From: Trueperella sp.
GTDB lineage: Bacteria > Actinomycetota > Actinomycetes > Actinomycetales > Actinomycetaceae
Length of the DNA: 64,000 nt
NCBI GenBank assembly: GCA_030532125.1
Contig: JAUNLU010000001.1
Coordinates: 549,960 to 613,959 of the forward strand
Direction: 5' to 3'
This document shows, one piece after another, positions 27,777 to 37,244 of the stretch. The translations under genes were made by a program, and so were the position numbers. Numbering within the stretch: position 1 is the stretch's first letter; every line of letters starts with the position of its first letter. The notes under the pieces are model-generated. The model was given only the letters and a program-made list of their open reading frames with translations. It was not told the origin of the DNA and did no database searches.

Positions 27777-29315
27777 GTGAATAACAAGACCTCAGATCAG
27801 ATAAGTGTTCGCAAGGAAAAGCGCGCGCGGATGCTCAGCGCCGGGATAGATCCATACCCGGCTGAACTTCCGATTACTCATACGATTGCGCAAGTACATA
27901 GCGCCTACACGGTACCGGAAGCTGCACCGTCACATCCGGAGGCGCGGGTGATCGAAGCCGGCGAGGAACTGACCGACCAGGTCAGCCTGGCGGGGCGTGT
28001 TATGCTGATGCGCCCGTCCGGGAAAATCGCATTTATGACTTTGCAGGCGGGCGACGGCGAACGCTTGCAGGTTATTCTCTCGCTAGCCAATGTGGGGCAA
28101 GAAGCGTTAGATGCGGCAAAAGCGGATATTGACCTGGGCGATCATGTTTTTGTGTCGGGCCATATTGGGGCCTCGAAGCGCGGGGAACTCTCGCTATTTG
28201 CTGAGCAGTGGCAGCTGGCAGCGAAAGCGCTGCGCCCGTTGCCGAAGACCTTCGTCACCGAAGATGGCACCGAGATGAACCTCAATGAGGAAACTCGGGT
28301 GCGTAAGCGCCACTTAGATCTGATTACCCGGCAGTCGGCGCGGGATATGGTGCGCACGCGTGCGGCGATTATGCGCTCGCTGCGGCGCACTTTTGAAAAG
28401 CACGGCTATATCGAGCTGGAAACTCCTATTTTGCAGGCACTGCATGGGGGAGCTGCGGCGCGCCCATTTGAAACCCATATCAATGCTTACGATCAGGATC
28501 TCTACCTGCGGATTGCTACCGAACTGTACTTGAAGCGCGCGGTAGTAGGCGGGGTAGAGCGGGTCTATGAAATCGGCAAAAACTTCCGCAATGAAGGGGC
28601 CGACTCCTCACACTCGCCAGAATTTACTGCACTCGAGGTATACCAGGCCTACGGCACTTATGACACCATGGCGGCGCTGACTAAAGAGCTGATTCAGAAT
28701 GCCGCGCTGGACGTATTCGGCACCACTGAGGTGACGCTGAATGACGGCACTAAGTACGACTTAGGTGGGGAGTGGGCAGAGATTTGCCTCTACGATTCGC
28801 TGTCCGAAAAACTCGGCGCAGAAATCACGGTAGCTACTCCGCGCGAACGCCTACTAGAGATTGCAGCTGCACACGACATCAAGGTCAAGGAATATGCCGT
28901 GAATGGCAAGATCGTAGAGGACATTTGGGAAGAGCTGGTGGGCAACCACCTGTGGGCTCCCACTTTTGTGCGCGACTTCCCGGAGGACACCTCGCCACTT
29001 ACCCGTAATCACCGCACCAAGCCCGGGCTAACTGAGAAATGGGATCTGTACATTCGCGGCACGGAAACTGCCACTGCGTATTCTGAGCTGGCTGACCCGG
29101 TTATCCAGCGGGAGCGGCTCACCCAGCAGTCCATGGAAGCTGCCGACGGCGATCCAGAAGCTATGCAGCTGGACGAAGACTTCCTCGAAGCCATGGAACA
29201 GGGCTTCCCGCCGTCCGGCGGTATGGGGATGGGCGTAGACCGGATGATTATGGCGCTAACTGGCCTAGGCATTCGGGAAACTATTACTTTCCCATTCGTC
29301 AAACCGCAGGCTTAG
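27777..29315 (+). CDS. lysS: Lysyl-tRNA synthetase, class II
   Basis: Charges tRNA(Lys). About 512 residues. The N-terminal OB-fold anticodon-binding domain spans about 50-165. Class II motifs follow: motif 2 (RNEGADSSHSPEFT) and motif 3 (GMGMGVDRMIM). GTG 27777 (MNNKTSDQ) is the likely start. No ribosome site precedes it, but TATTCT at 27765-27770 ends six bases before the GTG, as expected for a leaderless transcript. The frame stays open to 27723, but that part has no homology-like sequence. Confidence 0.95.
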   Translation: MNNKTSDQISVRKEKRARMLSAGIDPYPAELPITHTIAQVHSAYTVPEAAPSHPEARVIEAGEELTDQVSLAGRVMLMRPSGKIAFMTLQAGDGERLQVILSLANVGQEALDAAKADIDLGDHVFVSGHIGASKRGELSLFAEQWQLAAKALRPLPKTFVTEDGTEMNLNEETRVRKRHLDLITRQSARDMVRTRAAIMRSLRRTFEKHGYIELETPILQALHGGAAARPFETHINAYDQDLYLRIATELYLKRAVVGGVERVYEIGKNFRNEGADSSHSPEFTALEVYQAYGTYDTMAALTKELIQNAALDVFGTTEVTLNDGTKYDLGGEWAEICLYDSLSEKLGAEITVATPRERLLEIAAAHDIKVKEYAVNGKIVEDIWEELVGNHLWAPTFVRDFPEDTSPLTRNHRTKPGLTEKWDLYIRGTETATAYSELADPVIQRERLTQQSMEAADGDPEAMQLDEDFLEAMEQGFPPSGGMGMGVDRMIMALTGLGIRETITFPFVKPQA

Positions 29316-29340
29316 CTAGCCAGGCTAGGTGCTGGCTAGC
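29315..29340. terminator. Hairpin between convergent lysS and glpK
   Basis: Perfect 9-base arms GCTAGCCAG (29315-29323) and CTGGCTAGC (29332-29340) around an 8-base loop, beginning at the last base of lysS. No T tract on either side. It could act in both directions. Confidence 0.55.
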
Positions 29341-29379
29341 CAAGCGCCGCAGTGTGCAGTGCCCTAGTGGCAGCTGTTG

Positions 29380-30897
29380 CTAGCGGACGTCGTCGTCTAC
29401 CCAATCGAAAGTGCGGGTGACGGCTTTCTTCCACAGTCGCAGCTGGCGCTCGCGTTCTGCCGGCTCCATATTTGGGGTCCAGCGCTTGCCTTCACGCCAG
29501 TTATCTAGCACGTCTTGTTCGCCGTCCCAGAATCCCACGGCAATTCCTGCCGCATAAGCTGCCCCCAGCGCAGTAGTTTCAGCGACCTCGGGGCGAACTA
29601 CATCGACGCCGAGGATATCGGCCTGGAATTGCATGAGCATATCGTCGCGGGTCATGCCGCCGTCTACCCGCAACTCAGTGAGTGGCACGCCGGAATCTCT
29701 GTTCATCGCCTCTACCACTTCCGCGGCTTGGAAAGCGGTTGCTTCATTGACGGCGCGCGCGATATGGCCCTTGTTGTTGAATCGGGTCAGCCCCACGATT
29801 GCGCCGCGGGCGTCGTCACGCCAATAGGGCGCGAATAGCCCCGAGAATGCCGGTACAAAGTAAACCCCGCCGTTATCCGGAACTGAACTAGCTAGTTCTT
29901 GGATTTCCGCCGAATTGGCGATCAGTCCCAAGTTGTCGCGCAGCCACTGCACCAAAGATCCGGCCACTGCGATGGAGCCCTCGAGGGCGTAGACCGGCTT
30001 TTGGTTGCCAATCTGATAGCACAACGTGGTTAGCAGGCCATTCTTCGAGGCCACTGGCTCGGTGCCGGTGTTCATCAACATGAAGCAACCAGTGCCGTAG
30101 GTATTCTTTGCCATCCCCTTTTCAAAGCAGCCTTGGCCGAAAGTGGCGGCTTGTTGGTCGCCGAGTATGCCCGCGATTGGGGTGTCAATAATCAGGGTAT
30201 TTTTGGCGCCGTAGCCGTAGATCTCTGCCGATGAAGCAATTTTCGGGAGCATGCTGAGCGGTATTCCCATATCGGCGCAGATCTGTTCGTGCCACTCCAG
30301 TTTGCGCAGATCCATCAGCATAGTGCGCGAGGCATTGGTGACGTCGGTGGCGTGCACGCCCCCATCGGGACCGCCGGTGAGATTCCACAGCACCCAGGTG
30401 TCGGCATTGCCAAATAGTAGATCGCCAGCTTCAGCCTTCTCCCGCGCTCCCGGGACATTGTCCAAAATCCACTTGATTTTAGGCCCAGAAAAATAGGTGG
30501 AGAGTCCGAGGCCGCAGATGTCTTTGTACTTATCCAGACCGTCGTCACCCGCCAGTTCCCGCACAATCTTCGCGGTGCGAGTATCCTGCCAAACAATTGC
30601 GTTATAAACCGGCTCGCCGGTGTTTTTATCCCACACAAAGGTGGTTTCCCGCTGGTTAGTGATACCGATGGCGGCGAGCTGATGCCGATTGATGTTGGCG
30701 TTACTCAGCGCTTTTCCGATTACGACGCGGGTGTTCTCGGCTATCTCTACCGGATTGTGTTCCACCCAGCCGGCTTGCGGGAAAATCTGTTCGTGTTCCA
30801 CCTGTCCAGAAGAAACAATGGCGCCGGAGTGGTCAAAAATAATCGCCCGGGTAGAGGTAGTGCCCTGATCGATGGCCATCACATATTTGTTTTGCAT
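29380..30897 (-). CDS. glpK: Glycerol kinase
   Basis: Phosphorylates glycerol to glycerol-3-phosphate with ATP. 505 residues of the FGGY kinase family. The N-terminal phosphate loop is DQGTTSTRA, and the second FGGY domain has the family pattern around [12 protein letters not shown]. It is last in the glpA-glpB-glpC-glpK order, 24 bases after glpC, with TAGGAGATAAC in front of its ATG. No glycerol facilitator gene (glpF) is present in the window. Confidence 0.96.
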   Translation of the reverse strand: MQNKYVMAIDQGTTSTRAIIFDHSGAIVSSGQVEHEQIFPQAGWVEHNPVEIAENTRVVIGKALSNANINRHQLAAIGITNQRETTFVWDKNTGEPVYNAIVWQDTRTAKIVRELAGDDGLDKYKDICGLGLSTYFSGPKIKWILDNVPGAREKAEAGDLLFGNADTWVLWNLTGGPDGGVHATDVTNASRTMLMDLRKLEWHEQICADMGIPLSMLPKIASSAEIYGYGAKNTLIIDTPIAGILGDQQAATFGQGCFEKGMAKNTYGTGCFMLMNTGTEPVASKNGLLTTLCYQIGNQKPVYALEGSIAVAGSLVQWLRDNLGLIANSAEIQELASSVPDNGGVYFVPAFSGLFAPYWRDDARGAIVGLTRFNNKGHIARAVNEATAFQAAEVVEAMNRDSGVPLTELRVDGGMTRDDMLMQFQADILGVDVVRPEVAETTALGAAYAAGIAVGFWDGEQDVLDNWREGKRWTPNMEPAERERQLRLWKKAVTRTFDWVDDDVR

Positions 30898-30921
30898 AGT
30901 TATCTCCTAGAACAGTGAGTA

Positions 30922-32175
30922 TTAATCCAGTTTACGGTCAGATAGCCCCAGGGCGCGGTGGATTATTTCCACTGGGTGGACCACTTCTGCTCCGGTGCCT
31001 TTGCGGATCTGCCAGCGGCAAGTGTCGGTTTCGCACGCCGCCAGCTTGGGATTAACTTCGCGCACCTTGGCGAATAGATCGGCTCCCACGGCCTGGGCCA
31101 CCTCGTACTTTTCTTTCTTCAAACCGTAGGTGCCGGCGATACCGCAGCAGGCTTGGCCCGATTCCACCACCGTCATTCCCGGGATAAGCTCCATCAGCCG
31201 GATAGCTGGCATGCCGATTCCTTGTGATTTAACCTGGCACGGTTGGTGGTAAGTGATAGTGGTGTGCCACGGGCGGAGCTCAGTTACCGGGAAGTCGCCG
31301 CGATCCACTACTTCCAGTAAGAACTCGGAAAGTTCTACCGTGCGCGAGCCTACTTCTAATAACTCCGGGTCGTCTAAGCCCATAATTTTGTGGGCCTCGT
31401 GGCGTAACATCCCCGCACACGAGCCGGAAGATCCCACAATGGTGAGGTCCTTTCCGGCGGCATTCAACTGCTGCACCAGCTTACGGACGGATTTACTGGC
31501 TTCCTTAAATAGGCCATTGGACTGGTGCGCCAACCCGCAGCAGCCTTGTTTCGGCACAATAACTTCGTAGCCGATATGTTCTAGTACTTCTACCGCTGCA
31601 ATTGAAGTTTGCACCTCAAAGTAGCCACCGGCACACCCGTGGAAAAATACAATCGGTCCCAGTGGGAACGGGCCGCGAGGCTGCTTAGCGTGTTCCTTAT
31701 ACCAGCTCATAAAGGTATTGCTCTGCGCCTGTGGCACCGGAGCATCCCGATGTACGCCAATAACTTTTTCCACGATGACGCGGATTGGTTTATTCGCCAA
31801 GGCCAGATTTGCTATCGGGGCGAACGGCGTCATCAATTTGCCTTCTAGCTCAGTTTCGGTGATTAGCCGATCCCGCAGCGGCATCTTGCCTTCAGCTTTC
31901 ATCACTGCGCGTGCCTGGCCAATCATCTCCGCAATATCCACCCCCTGCGGGCACACGGTGGAACAAATCGCGCAGCCGGAACAGTAATCCAGTGACTGAT
32001 CTACGCTCAGCCCGCTGCGGAACCGCTCTGCCTGGGGGCCAATGAATTTTGGCCCAGGATATTTTGCGGTGACGCGCGATACCGGGCACTGCGTTTCGCA
32101 AATCGTGCACTTAACGCAGGCATCCAGCGAAGCCCGGGCCAGCGAAACCTTCGCGTTTTCCAATGGATTCGTCAT
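30922..32175 (-). CDS. glpC: Anaerobic glycerol-3-phosphate dehydrogenase subunit C
   Basis: Iron-sulfur, membrane-linked subunit that takes electrons from GlpAB to the quinone pool. 417 residues. Two ferredoxin-type motifs are near the N terminus (CVKCTICETQCPVS and CSGCAICSTVCPQG) and two CCG-type domains follow (GCCGLAHQ, ACCGIAGTYG). Its first base overlaps the last base of glpB. Confidence 0.93.
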   Translation of the reverse strand: MTNPLENAKVSLARASLDACVKCTICETQCPVSRVTAKYPGPKFIGPQAERFRSGLSVDQSLDYCSGCAICSTVCPQGVDIAEMIGQARAVMKAEGKMPLRDRLITETELEGKLMTPFAPIANLALANKPIRVIVEKVIGVHRDAPVPQAQSNTFMSWYKEHAKQPRGPFPLGPIVFFHGCAGGYFEVQTSIAAVEVLEHIGYEVIVPKQGCCGLAHQSNGLFKEASKSVRKLVQQLNAAGKDLTIVGSSGSCAGMLRHEAHKIMGLDDPELLEVGSRTVELSEFLLEVVDRGDFPVTELRPWHTTITYHQPCQVKSQGIGMPAIRLMELIPGMTVVESGQACCGIAGTYGLKKEKYEVAQAVGADLFAKVREVNPKLAACETDTCRWQIRKGTGAEVVHPVEIIHRALGLSDRKLD

Positions 32176-33422
32176 TATTGCTCACTTTCCGCTGCGATAA
32201 TACTCTGGGCAGCTACCCAGGCAGTTGCCAAGGCGATTCCTTCACCAGATTTTTCCGCCCACGGGCGGGCGCCGCCAATCACCGAACCGGCACAGTGCAA
32301 GTTGGCATATAGCGGGGAACCGGCAGCATCAACTGGGTGCATTTGGCCGTCCACCCGCACCCCCGCCTGCATGACTGCTAGTTGGTCAGCAGCTGCCGAG
32401 GCTGGAGTGAAAACTGGCAGATCAAAAACGTTTTCCGTGATATTCCCGTAGGAATCCCGGGACAGCCCACCAGCGTCAAATCCACCTGGCGCATGGACGA
32501 CGGCGTCTGCCGCTTCCGCAGTGACTCGCCCGGCTCGTTGTACCTGAACTGACTTGATTTGGCCTGCTTCCGCAGTGAATCCGACGGCGGTGGCATTGGT
32601 GGCAATATCGATCCGGGCTTCTCGGCAAGCAGTCAGCAAGCTCTGGTAAATGCGGCGCCCCGGGATTGACGGCGGCACAGTAGGTACCTCGCCGACTGGG
32701 ACACCAAGCCGCTCCGCTAGGCGTGTGATATTGGCTGGCTCCAGCCCCAAAACTGCCGGCAGCAGCACGGTATCGCCAGCTTTTACCTGCGGGGCAAGCG
32801 CGTTGACCAACTGGGCAAAGAGTTGTGCCGCATCCAATCCAACCGCGCCGTCAAAGCCACGAGCATAGGTAGTGGCAGTGGAATCTATTTCATTGGGGCG
32901 CACCGGCAGATCTACTGTGGTAGCACGAGCAGTCACATCGACCAGCCGGGAGCGGTTCAGATTAGCTGCTAGCAGCTGTGCCGGAAAATCTTTGAATTGC
33001 CGTAGCCCCACTACCAGTAGTTGGGCTCCATTGCTCAGCACACTGGCAGACATAGTTTTCTGCACCCAAGCAGTGGGGCGAACTGCGCCTATTGGGGTAG
33101 GAAGCAGCATATTTTTCTCGCCGGTTTTGCGAGCGAAAATTGGCACCTGGGTGCGCAGCCATGCCACCCCTTGGCGGATGGCTTCCACTCCAGTTGCCGC
33201 ATACGGATGGTAGGGATTGGCTTGGGCGTGATCGGCCGCAGCTTGGTAAGGATCAACTGCCGGGCTGCCGTCGTCATTCCAGCCGAAAACGTCGATGGTG
33301 CCGGGGGAGAGTAGTAAGCCGCCGATGCCGCGATTAACTATTTCTACCTGGTGGCCGGCTTGGGCGAGGAGAAGTGCGCTGGTCATCCCAGCTAGACCGG
33401 ATCCAATTACGATTACTTTCAT
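32175..33422 (-). CDS. glpB: Anaerobic glycerol-3-phosphate dehydrogenase subunit B
   Basis: Flavoprotein subunit of the GlpABC complex, 415 residues. The N-terminal dinucleotide-binding motif is VIGSGLAGMTSALLLAQAGH, and a conserved GGLLLSPGTIDVFGW follows. It overlaps glpA by 4 bases and glpC by 1 base, so the three subunits should be made in step. Confidence 0.92.
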   Translation of the reverse strand: MKVIVIGSGLAGMTSALLLAQAGHQVEIVNRGIGGLLLSPGTIDVFGWNDDGSPAVDPYQAAADHAQANPYHPYAATGVEAIRQGVAWLRTQVPIFARKTGEKNMLLPTPIGAVRPTAWVQKTMSASVLSNGAQLLVVGLRQFKDFPAQLLAANLNRSRLVDVTARATTVDLPVRPNEIDSTATTYARGFDGAVGLDAAQLFAQLVNALAPQVKAGDTVLLPAVLGLEPANITRLAERLGVPVGEVPTVPPSIPGRRIYQSLLTACREARIDIATNATAVGFTAEAGQIKSVQVQRAGRVTAEAADAVVHAPGGFDAGGLSRDSYGNITENVFDLPVFTPASAAADQLAVMQAGVRVDGQMHPVDAAGSPLYANLHCAGSVIGGARPWAEKSGEGIALATAWVAAQSIIAAESEQ

Positions 33423-35092
33423 TGCCCGTCTCCTGTAGTTTCCGCCTCAGTATTTTCCGGTTGGGGTATGCCGTAGATCGTGGCGATATCGCCAGTTGCC
33501 AGCCGGGCAGCTTCTCCCGGTGCCAGTAGATGATCGACGTCGAGCGTGCCAGAAACTACCCACTGGTTCAGTACTGCTTCGTGCAGTTGTTCGCCATAGA
33601 GCAGCGGAGCCACTCCACCTAAGCGATTGCGCAAGAACAGGCGCAACATAGTGGAAGTGCGGTCAGCCGCTTCAGTTTCTCCCAGGCGATCGTGGGTTGT
33701 TTCATAGAGTATGCCGGCCGCGCGCGCAGCACAGAAAGTGCCTTGGCATGGCCCCATGCCCAGGCGAGTTCGCCGGCGGATATCGTCCAAGTTGGCAGTG
33801 GGCTGCTCGGCCAATACCGCCGCAATCATGGCACGATTCGCCAGCTCACATTCGCAGATAATCTGTTCTTCGCATCGGTCGGCTTCCCGAGCTGCCAGCC
33901 GGTCAGAGTTGCGATGGGTGCGGCTGGGAGCAGTGGATGGCATTGCCTCTTGGGCGGTTCGGCAAGGCTTATGCTCGCCGAAAGCGGCCAACAGAGTATC
34001 TACTACTTTCTCTGCCATCAGGCGATAGGTGGTGTATTTACCGCCGGCAATAGTGAACATGCCCGGAACGCCGTCGCGTTCCCCGTGGTCAATAACCGAC
34101 ATATTGCGCGACATATGGCGAGTGTCGTCCGCGCTGACGCGGCTATCTTTAATCAGCGGGCGCGCACCTGCCCACACATGCACTGCTCGGGACTGGCGGA
34201 AACCAGGGATCAACACTTCACCGGCGTCCAGCATTTCCTGCACTTCGGTATCGGGGATAGTTAGAAAGTCGGGGCTTTTCGCGGGTTTATCAGTGGTGCC
34301 AATAATCGAAACGGTATGTGCGGGAACCAGAATATCGCCGTCACCAGGGTAAATGCACCGGTTGATGACGCGATCAGTGAGCCGGTGGTTCATTGCAACC
34401 ATAATGCCCCGCCCGGGCACGACGTCGACCCCGTGGCAGCCTGCTAAAGTGGCTACCTCCCCGGCCCACGGCCCGGCCGCATTTACGACGCCGCGCGCAT
34501 CGATCCGCACTTCTTCGCCAGTTTTTTCTGCCAAGCAGGTGACGGTGAAATCAAAGTCTCCCCGGGCTTCGATCCCGGTTACTCGGTGATAGGTCAGCGC
34601 TTCGCTACCGTATTCACGCGCCGAGGCAACGCAATCCCATACAATCCGCCAGCCGTCCATGGCGCCATCCAATACGGAGAAGGCGCGCTTGATGCCAGGA
34701 TTTAGCCGCGGTTCGAGCTGCAGAGCTGCCGCCACTGGTATTTCTTCTGCAAATACGCCTGCCTTTTGGGCAGCAGTCAGGAAACCGTCGGCATACTCTT
34801 CGCTATCTGGCGGTGCGGTAACGAATAAACCCCCAGTTTCTTCGATGGCATGGGGGTGGATGCGGCGTAAAATCTGGTTCTCCTCGGCACATTCCAGGGC
34901 CGAGATCGGGTCAGACACCACATAGCGTGCGCCAGAATGGAGTAGCCCGTGGAACCGCCCGGACGTTCCCTGTGCCAAGTCGGCGCGCTCCACCAAAATG
35001 GTGTGGTAACCGCGCATGGCTAGGTCGCGTAAAATTCCGGCTCCAGTGCCACCCCCACCAATGACGACGACGTCGGCGGTTAGGTTTTTCAT
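33419..35092 (-). CDS. glpA: Anaerobic glycerol-3-phosphate dehydrogenase subunit A
   Basis: Catalytic flavoprotein oxidising glycerol-3-phosphate to dihydroxyacetone phosphate. 557 residues. FAD-binding motif VVIGGGGTGAGILRDLAMRG at the N terminus, DAO-type domain to about 360, and a C-terminal BFD-like [2Fe-2S] domain (IICECELANR, GMGPCQGTFC). The Cys pattern sets it apart from the aerobic GlpD, which lacks that domain. It heads the glp operon and is divergent from the SorC-type regulator, with 181 bases between the start codons. Confidence 0.94.
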   Translation of the reverse strand: MKNLTADVVVIGGGGTGAGILRDLAMRGYHTILVERADLAQGTSGRFHGLLHSGARYVVSDPISALECAEENQILRRIHPHAIEETGGLFVTAPPDSEEYADGFLTAAQKAGVFAEEIPVAAALQLEPRLNPGIKRAFSVLDGAMDGWRIVWDCVASAREYGSEALTYHRVTGIEARGDFDFTVTCLAEKTGEEVRIDARGVVNAAGPWAGEVATLAGCHGVDVVPGRGIMVAMNHRLTDRVINRCIYPGDGDILVPAHTVSIIGTTDKPAKSPDFLTIPDTEVQEMLDAGEVLIPGFRQSRAVHVWAGARPLIKDSRVSADDTRHMSRNMSVIDHGERDGVPGMFTIAGGKYTTYRLMAEKVVDTLLAAFGEHKPCRTAQEAMPSTAPSRTHRNSDRLAAREADRCEEQIICECELANRAMIAAVLAEQPTANLDDIRRRTRLGMGPCQGTFCAARAAGILYETTHDRLGETEAADRTSTMLRLFLRNRLGGVAPLLYGEQLHEAVLNQWVVSGTLDVDHLLAPGEAARLATGDIATIYGIPQPENTEAETTGDGQ

Positions 35093-35217
35093 TCTTGTTC
35101 TCCCTGCCTCACCTTTGATGCTGTAACTAAACCAGGGTCTAAGTTAAGGGTATTAGCCCGGGTGGCGATAATGTGTATTTCAACGCTAGATTTGGGAGCA
35201 CGGGCTAAGATAGATAC

Positions 35218-35240
35218 TGTGTGCGCACATTCGTGCACAA
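35218..35240. promoter_or_regulatory. Candidate operator between glpA and its divergent regulator
   Basis: TGTGCGCACA at 35220-35229 is a perfect 10-base palindrome, followed at 35233-35238 by a second small palindrome GTGCAC. The pair lies 34-54 bases before the regulator start, in the shared 181-base glp control region. A TAGATACT stretch just upstream (35210-35217) could hold a -10 box for the regulator. Binding by the SorC-type regulator is inference from position. Confidence 0.45.
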
Positions 35241-35273
35241 GCTGTGACCAAATCTGCAAAGGAGGGCTTTTGG

Positions 35274-36260
35274 ATGGATCGCCAATCTGCTGCTTATGAA
35301 GCTGCGTTGATGCACTATGTGCAAGGCGAGACCATGGAGACGATCGCGCGTCGGTTAATGGTTTCCCGTTCCACAGTTTCTCGGCTAATTAAATCAGCAC
35401 GAGAAAAAGGGCTGGTGCAGATAACTCTACATCCTCCGGAGGAATCTTCCTCTAATTTAGGGGTCTGGATTTCCCAATACTTCAAAATAAAAGCCCATGT
35501 AGTTCCAGTGCCGTTCAAATCTAATGAAGAACGGCGGCTGAATGCCGTAGCCCAAATGGCGGGTACCTTGATCTCTGACCTGATGGAACCCAATACCATC
35601 ATCGGTGTGGCTTGGGGTAATACCGTGGCGGCCATCGCCAACCACCTTTCGCCGCGCCCGGCAGCTGGGTCAGTAGTAGTGCAGCTGAACGGAGCTGCCA
35701 ATCCGTCTACCACTGGTATTCCTTATGCGGGCTCAATTATGGAGGCATTTGGCCGCGCTCATGGCTCCACGGTGCAGCACTTCTCCGTGCCGGCATTCTT
35801 TGACTACGCCGAAACCCGCGAAGCGCTGTGGCGGGAACGTTCTATTGCGGCAGTGCGGGATCTGCAGATGCGCGCAGACGTCGCCGTCTTTGGGGTGGGC
35901 TCGCTGACCGGGCAAAATGTTTCTCTGGTTTACTCCGGCGGCTACCTCAGCCCAGAAGAGCTGATGGGGATTGAAGAAGAAGGCGTAGTGGGCGATGTCT
36001 GCACGGTGCTATTCCGGGAAGATGGATCGTGGCGTGATCTGGAAATTAACTCTCGCGCTTCCGGACCGACGCCGGATGAGCTAGTGAATATACCGCGCCG
36101 GTTGTGCGTGGTCTCCGGAGTGGACAAGATCATCGCTACCTTGGCAGCGCTGCGAGCTGGAGTAGTAACTGACCTAATCATTGACGAAAATTCGGCTGCT
36201 CGGCTGCGGGACGTGGCATTGCGTCAGGCCAACACTATGCCGCGTAAGCCAGCGCAGTAG
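35274..36260 (+). CDS. SorC/DeoR-type sugar-binding transcriptional regulator
   Basis: About 328 residues. The N-terminal helix-turn-helix (ETMETIARRLMVSRSTVSRLIKSAREKGLV) is followed by the sugar-phosphate-binding domain of the SorC family (GVAWGNTVAAIANHL, NGAANPSTTGIPYAGSIM, FGVGSLTG). Such regulators respond to phosphorylated sugars or polyols. Divergent position next to glpA suggests that it controls glycerol-3-phosphate use. ATG 35274 has GGAGG eight bases upstream; an in-frame codon at 35244 lies before the ribosome site and is unlikely. Confidence 0.85.
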   Translation: MDRQSAAYEAALMHYVQGETMETIARRLMVSRSTVSRLIKSAREKGLVQITLHPPEESSSNLGVWISQYFKIKAHVVPVPFKSNEERRLNAVAQMAGTLISDLMEPNTIIGVAWGNTVAAIANHLSPRPAAGSVVVQLNGAANPSTTGIPYAGSIMEAFGRAHGSTVQHFSVPAFFDYAETREALWRERSIAAVRDLQMRADVAVFGVGSLTGQNVSLVYSGGYLSPEELMGIEEEGVVGDVCTVLFREDGSWRDLEINSRASGPTPDELVNIPRRLCVVSGVDKIIATLAALRAGVVTDLIIDENSAARLRDVALRQANTMPRKPAQ

Positions 36261-36280
36261 CCCTGCCAGTTAGTGACATC

Positions 36281-36781
36281 GTGACGGTAGAAATAGTTAA
36301 CGCGCGCCCGGAACATGCCCGGGCGATTGCCAAAATTGTGGCCCCTTATGCCCAGCGCCGCATCCTCATCTCCAAAGATCTGATCGACTATTTTGAGGAC
36401 ATCCAAGAATTTTTGGTGGCAATAGAAGACGGCGTGGTAATCGGCTGCGGGGCACTGCATGTGCTGTGGGAAGACTTAGCTGAGATCCGCACACTGGCAG
36501 TTACCGAGGAAAATATCGGCCGCGGAATAGGGCGTCAGCTCTTAACGGCTTTGGAGCTGCGCGCCCGCGAACTGGGGATTCTCCGGCTATTCTGCCTGAC
36601 TTTTGAATGTGAATTCTTTTCCTCGGCTGGATTCCACGAAATATCTGGCACTCCAGTCGGGGTGGATGTTTACCAAGAAATGATTCTTTCGCATGACGAC
36701 GGTATGGCGGAATTTTTGGATTTGGCACGAGTTAAGCCCAATACGCTGGGTAATTTCCGGATGTTAAAGGAATTAGATTAA
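36281..36781 (+). CDS. argA: GNAT acetyltransferase, ArgA-like (amino-acid N-acetyltransferase)
   Basis: A 166-residue stand-alone GNAT protein. The acetyl-CoA loop is NIGRGIGRQLL, and LRLFCLTFECEFFSSAGFHEI with a late VYQEM matches the short actinobacterial N-acetylglutamate synthases that lack the kinase-like domain. It should make N-acetylglutamate for arginine synthesis, although no arg gene is nearby, so a different amino-group acceptor is possible. Start is GTG 36281. Its stop overlaps that of the opposite membrane-protein gene by 4 bases. Confidence 0.78.
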   Translation: MTVEIVNARPEHARAIAKIVAPYAQRRILISKDLIDYFEDIQEFLVAIEDGVVIGCGALHVLWEDLAEIRTLAVTEENIGRGIGRQLLTALELRARELGILRLFCLTFECEFFSSAGFHEISGTPVGVDVYQEMILSHDDGMAEFLDLARVKPNTLGNFRMLKELD

Positions 36782-37188
36782 TCCTCTGCCGCGGTAGTGC
36801 GGGAATTGCGGATGCTAGTTTGGAAGTAATGCGCTGCTAAGAACAGCCCAGCCGCATTTTGGGCCCCGACTACTGCCAGTAATAGCGATGGGGCGACGCT
36901 GCCGTCAAGCACAAGTACCACCGCGGTAGTAACTACCAAAAGTGCGCCGGCGGCAATCCCAGCTAGTCGCAGTAGTTTGCTGGTGGCATCCGGGGTGAGG
37001 GTGCGGTGTTTGATTATCGTGGCACTTGCCGCTAGCAGCGTAGGCAGTGCCGGTAGGCAGACTATAGCTAGCGGATGCATTGGGTTCTCTACCTGCATAG
37101 TTAGTAGCAAAGTAATCAAAAATAGTGCCATCGCCAGCCCGGCTAGCGCCGTGCCGATGCGGGAAATTAAAAGTGCCTCAGATGTCAT
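36778..37188 (-). CDS. Small membrane protein of unknown function
   Basis: 136 residues with four hydrophobic segments (about 10-30, 38-58, 73-95, 100-122) and short polar loops. No family recognised. It is divergent from the next gene, with 56 bases between starts, and converges on the acetyltransferase gene with a 4-base overlap of stop codons. Confidence 0.6.
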   Translation of the reverse strand: MTSEALLISRIGTALAGLAMALFLITLLLTMQVENPMHPLAIVCLPALPTLLAASATIIKHRTLTPDATSKLLRLAGIAAGALLVVTTAVVLVLDGSVAPSLLLAVVGAQNAAGLFLAAHYFQTSIRNSRTTAAED

Positions 37189-37244
37189 ATCCGCATGCTA
37201 TCAGCGCGCCATATCTGGCACGCCGAAGCCAGGTCGATACAGTA

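Noticed and set aside
36778..36781. Overlapping stop codons of convergent genes (also at 46504-46507) as a regulatory antisense arrangement
   Set aside because: Four-base overlaps are expected in so compact a genome and there is no sign of conserved antisense structure.
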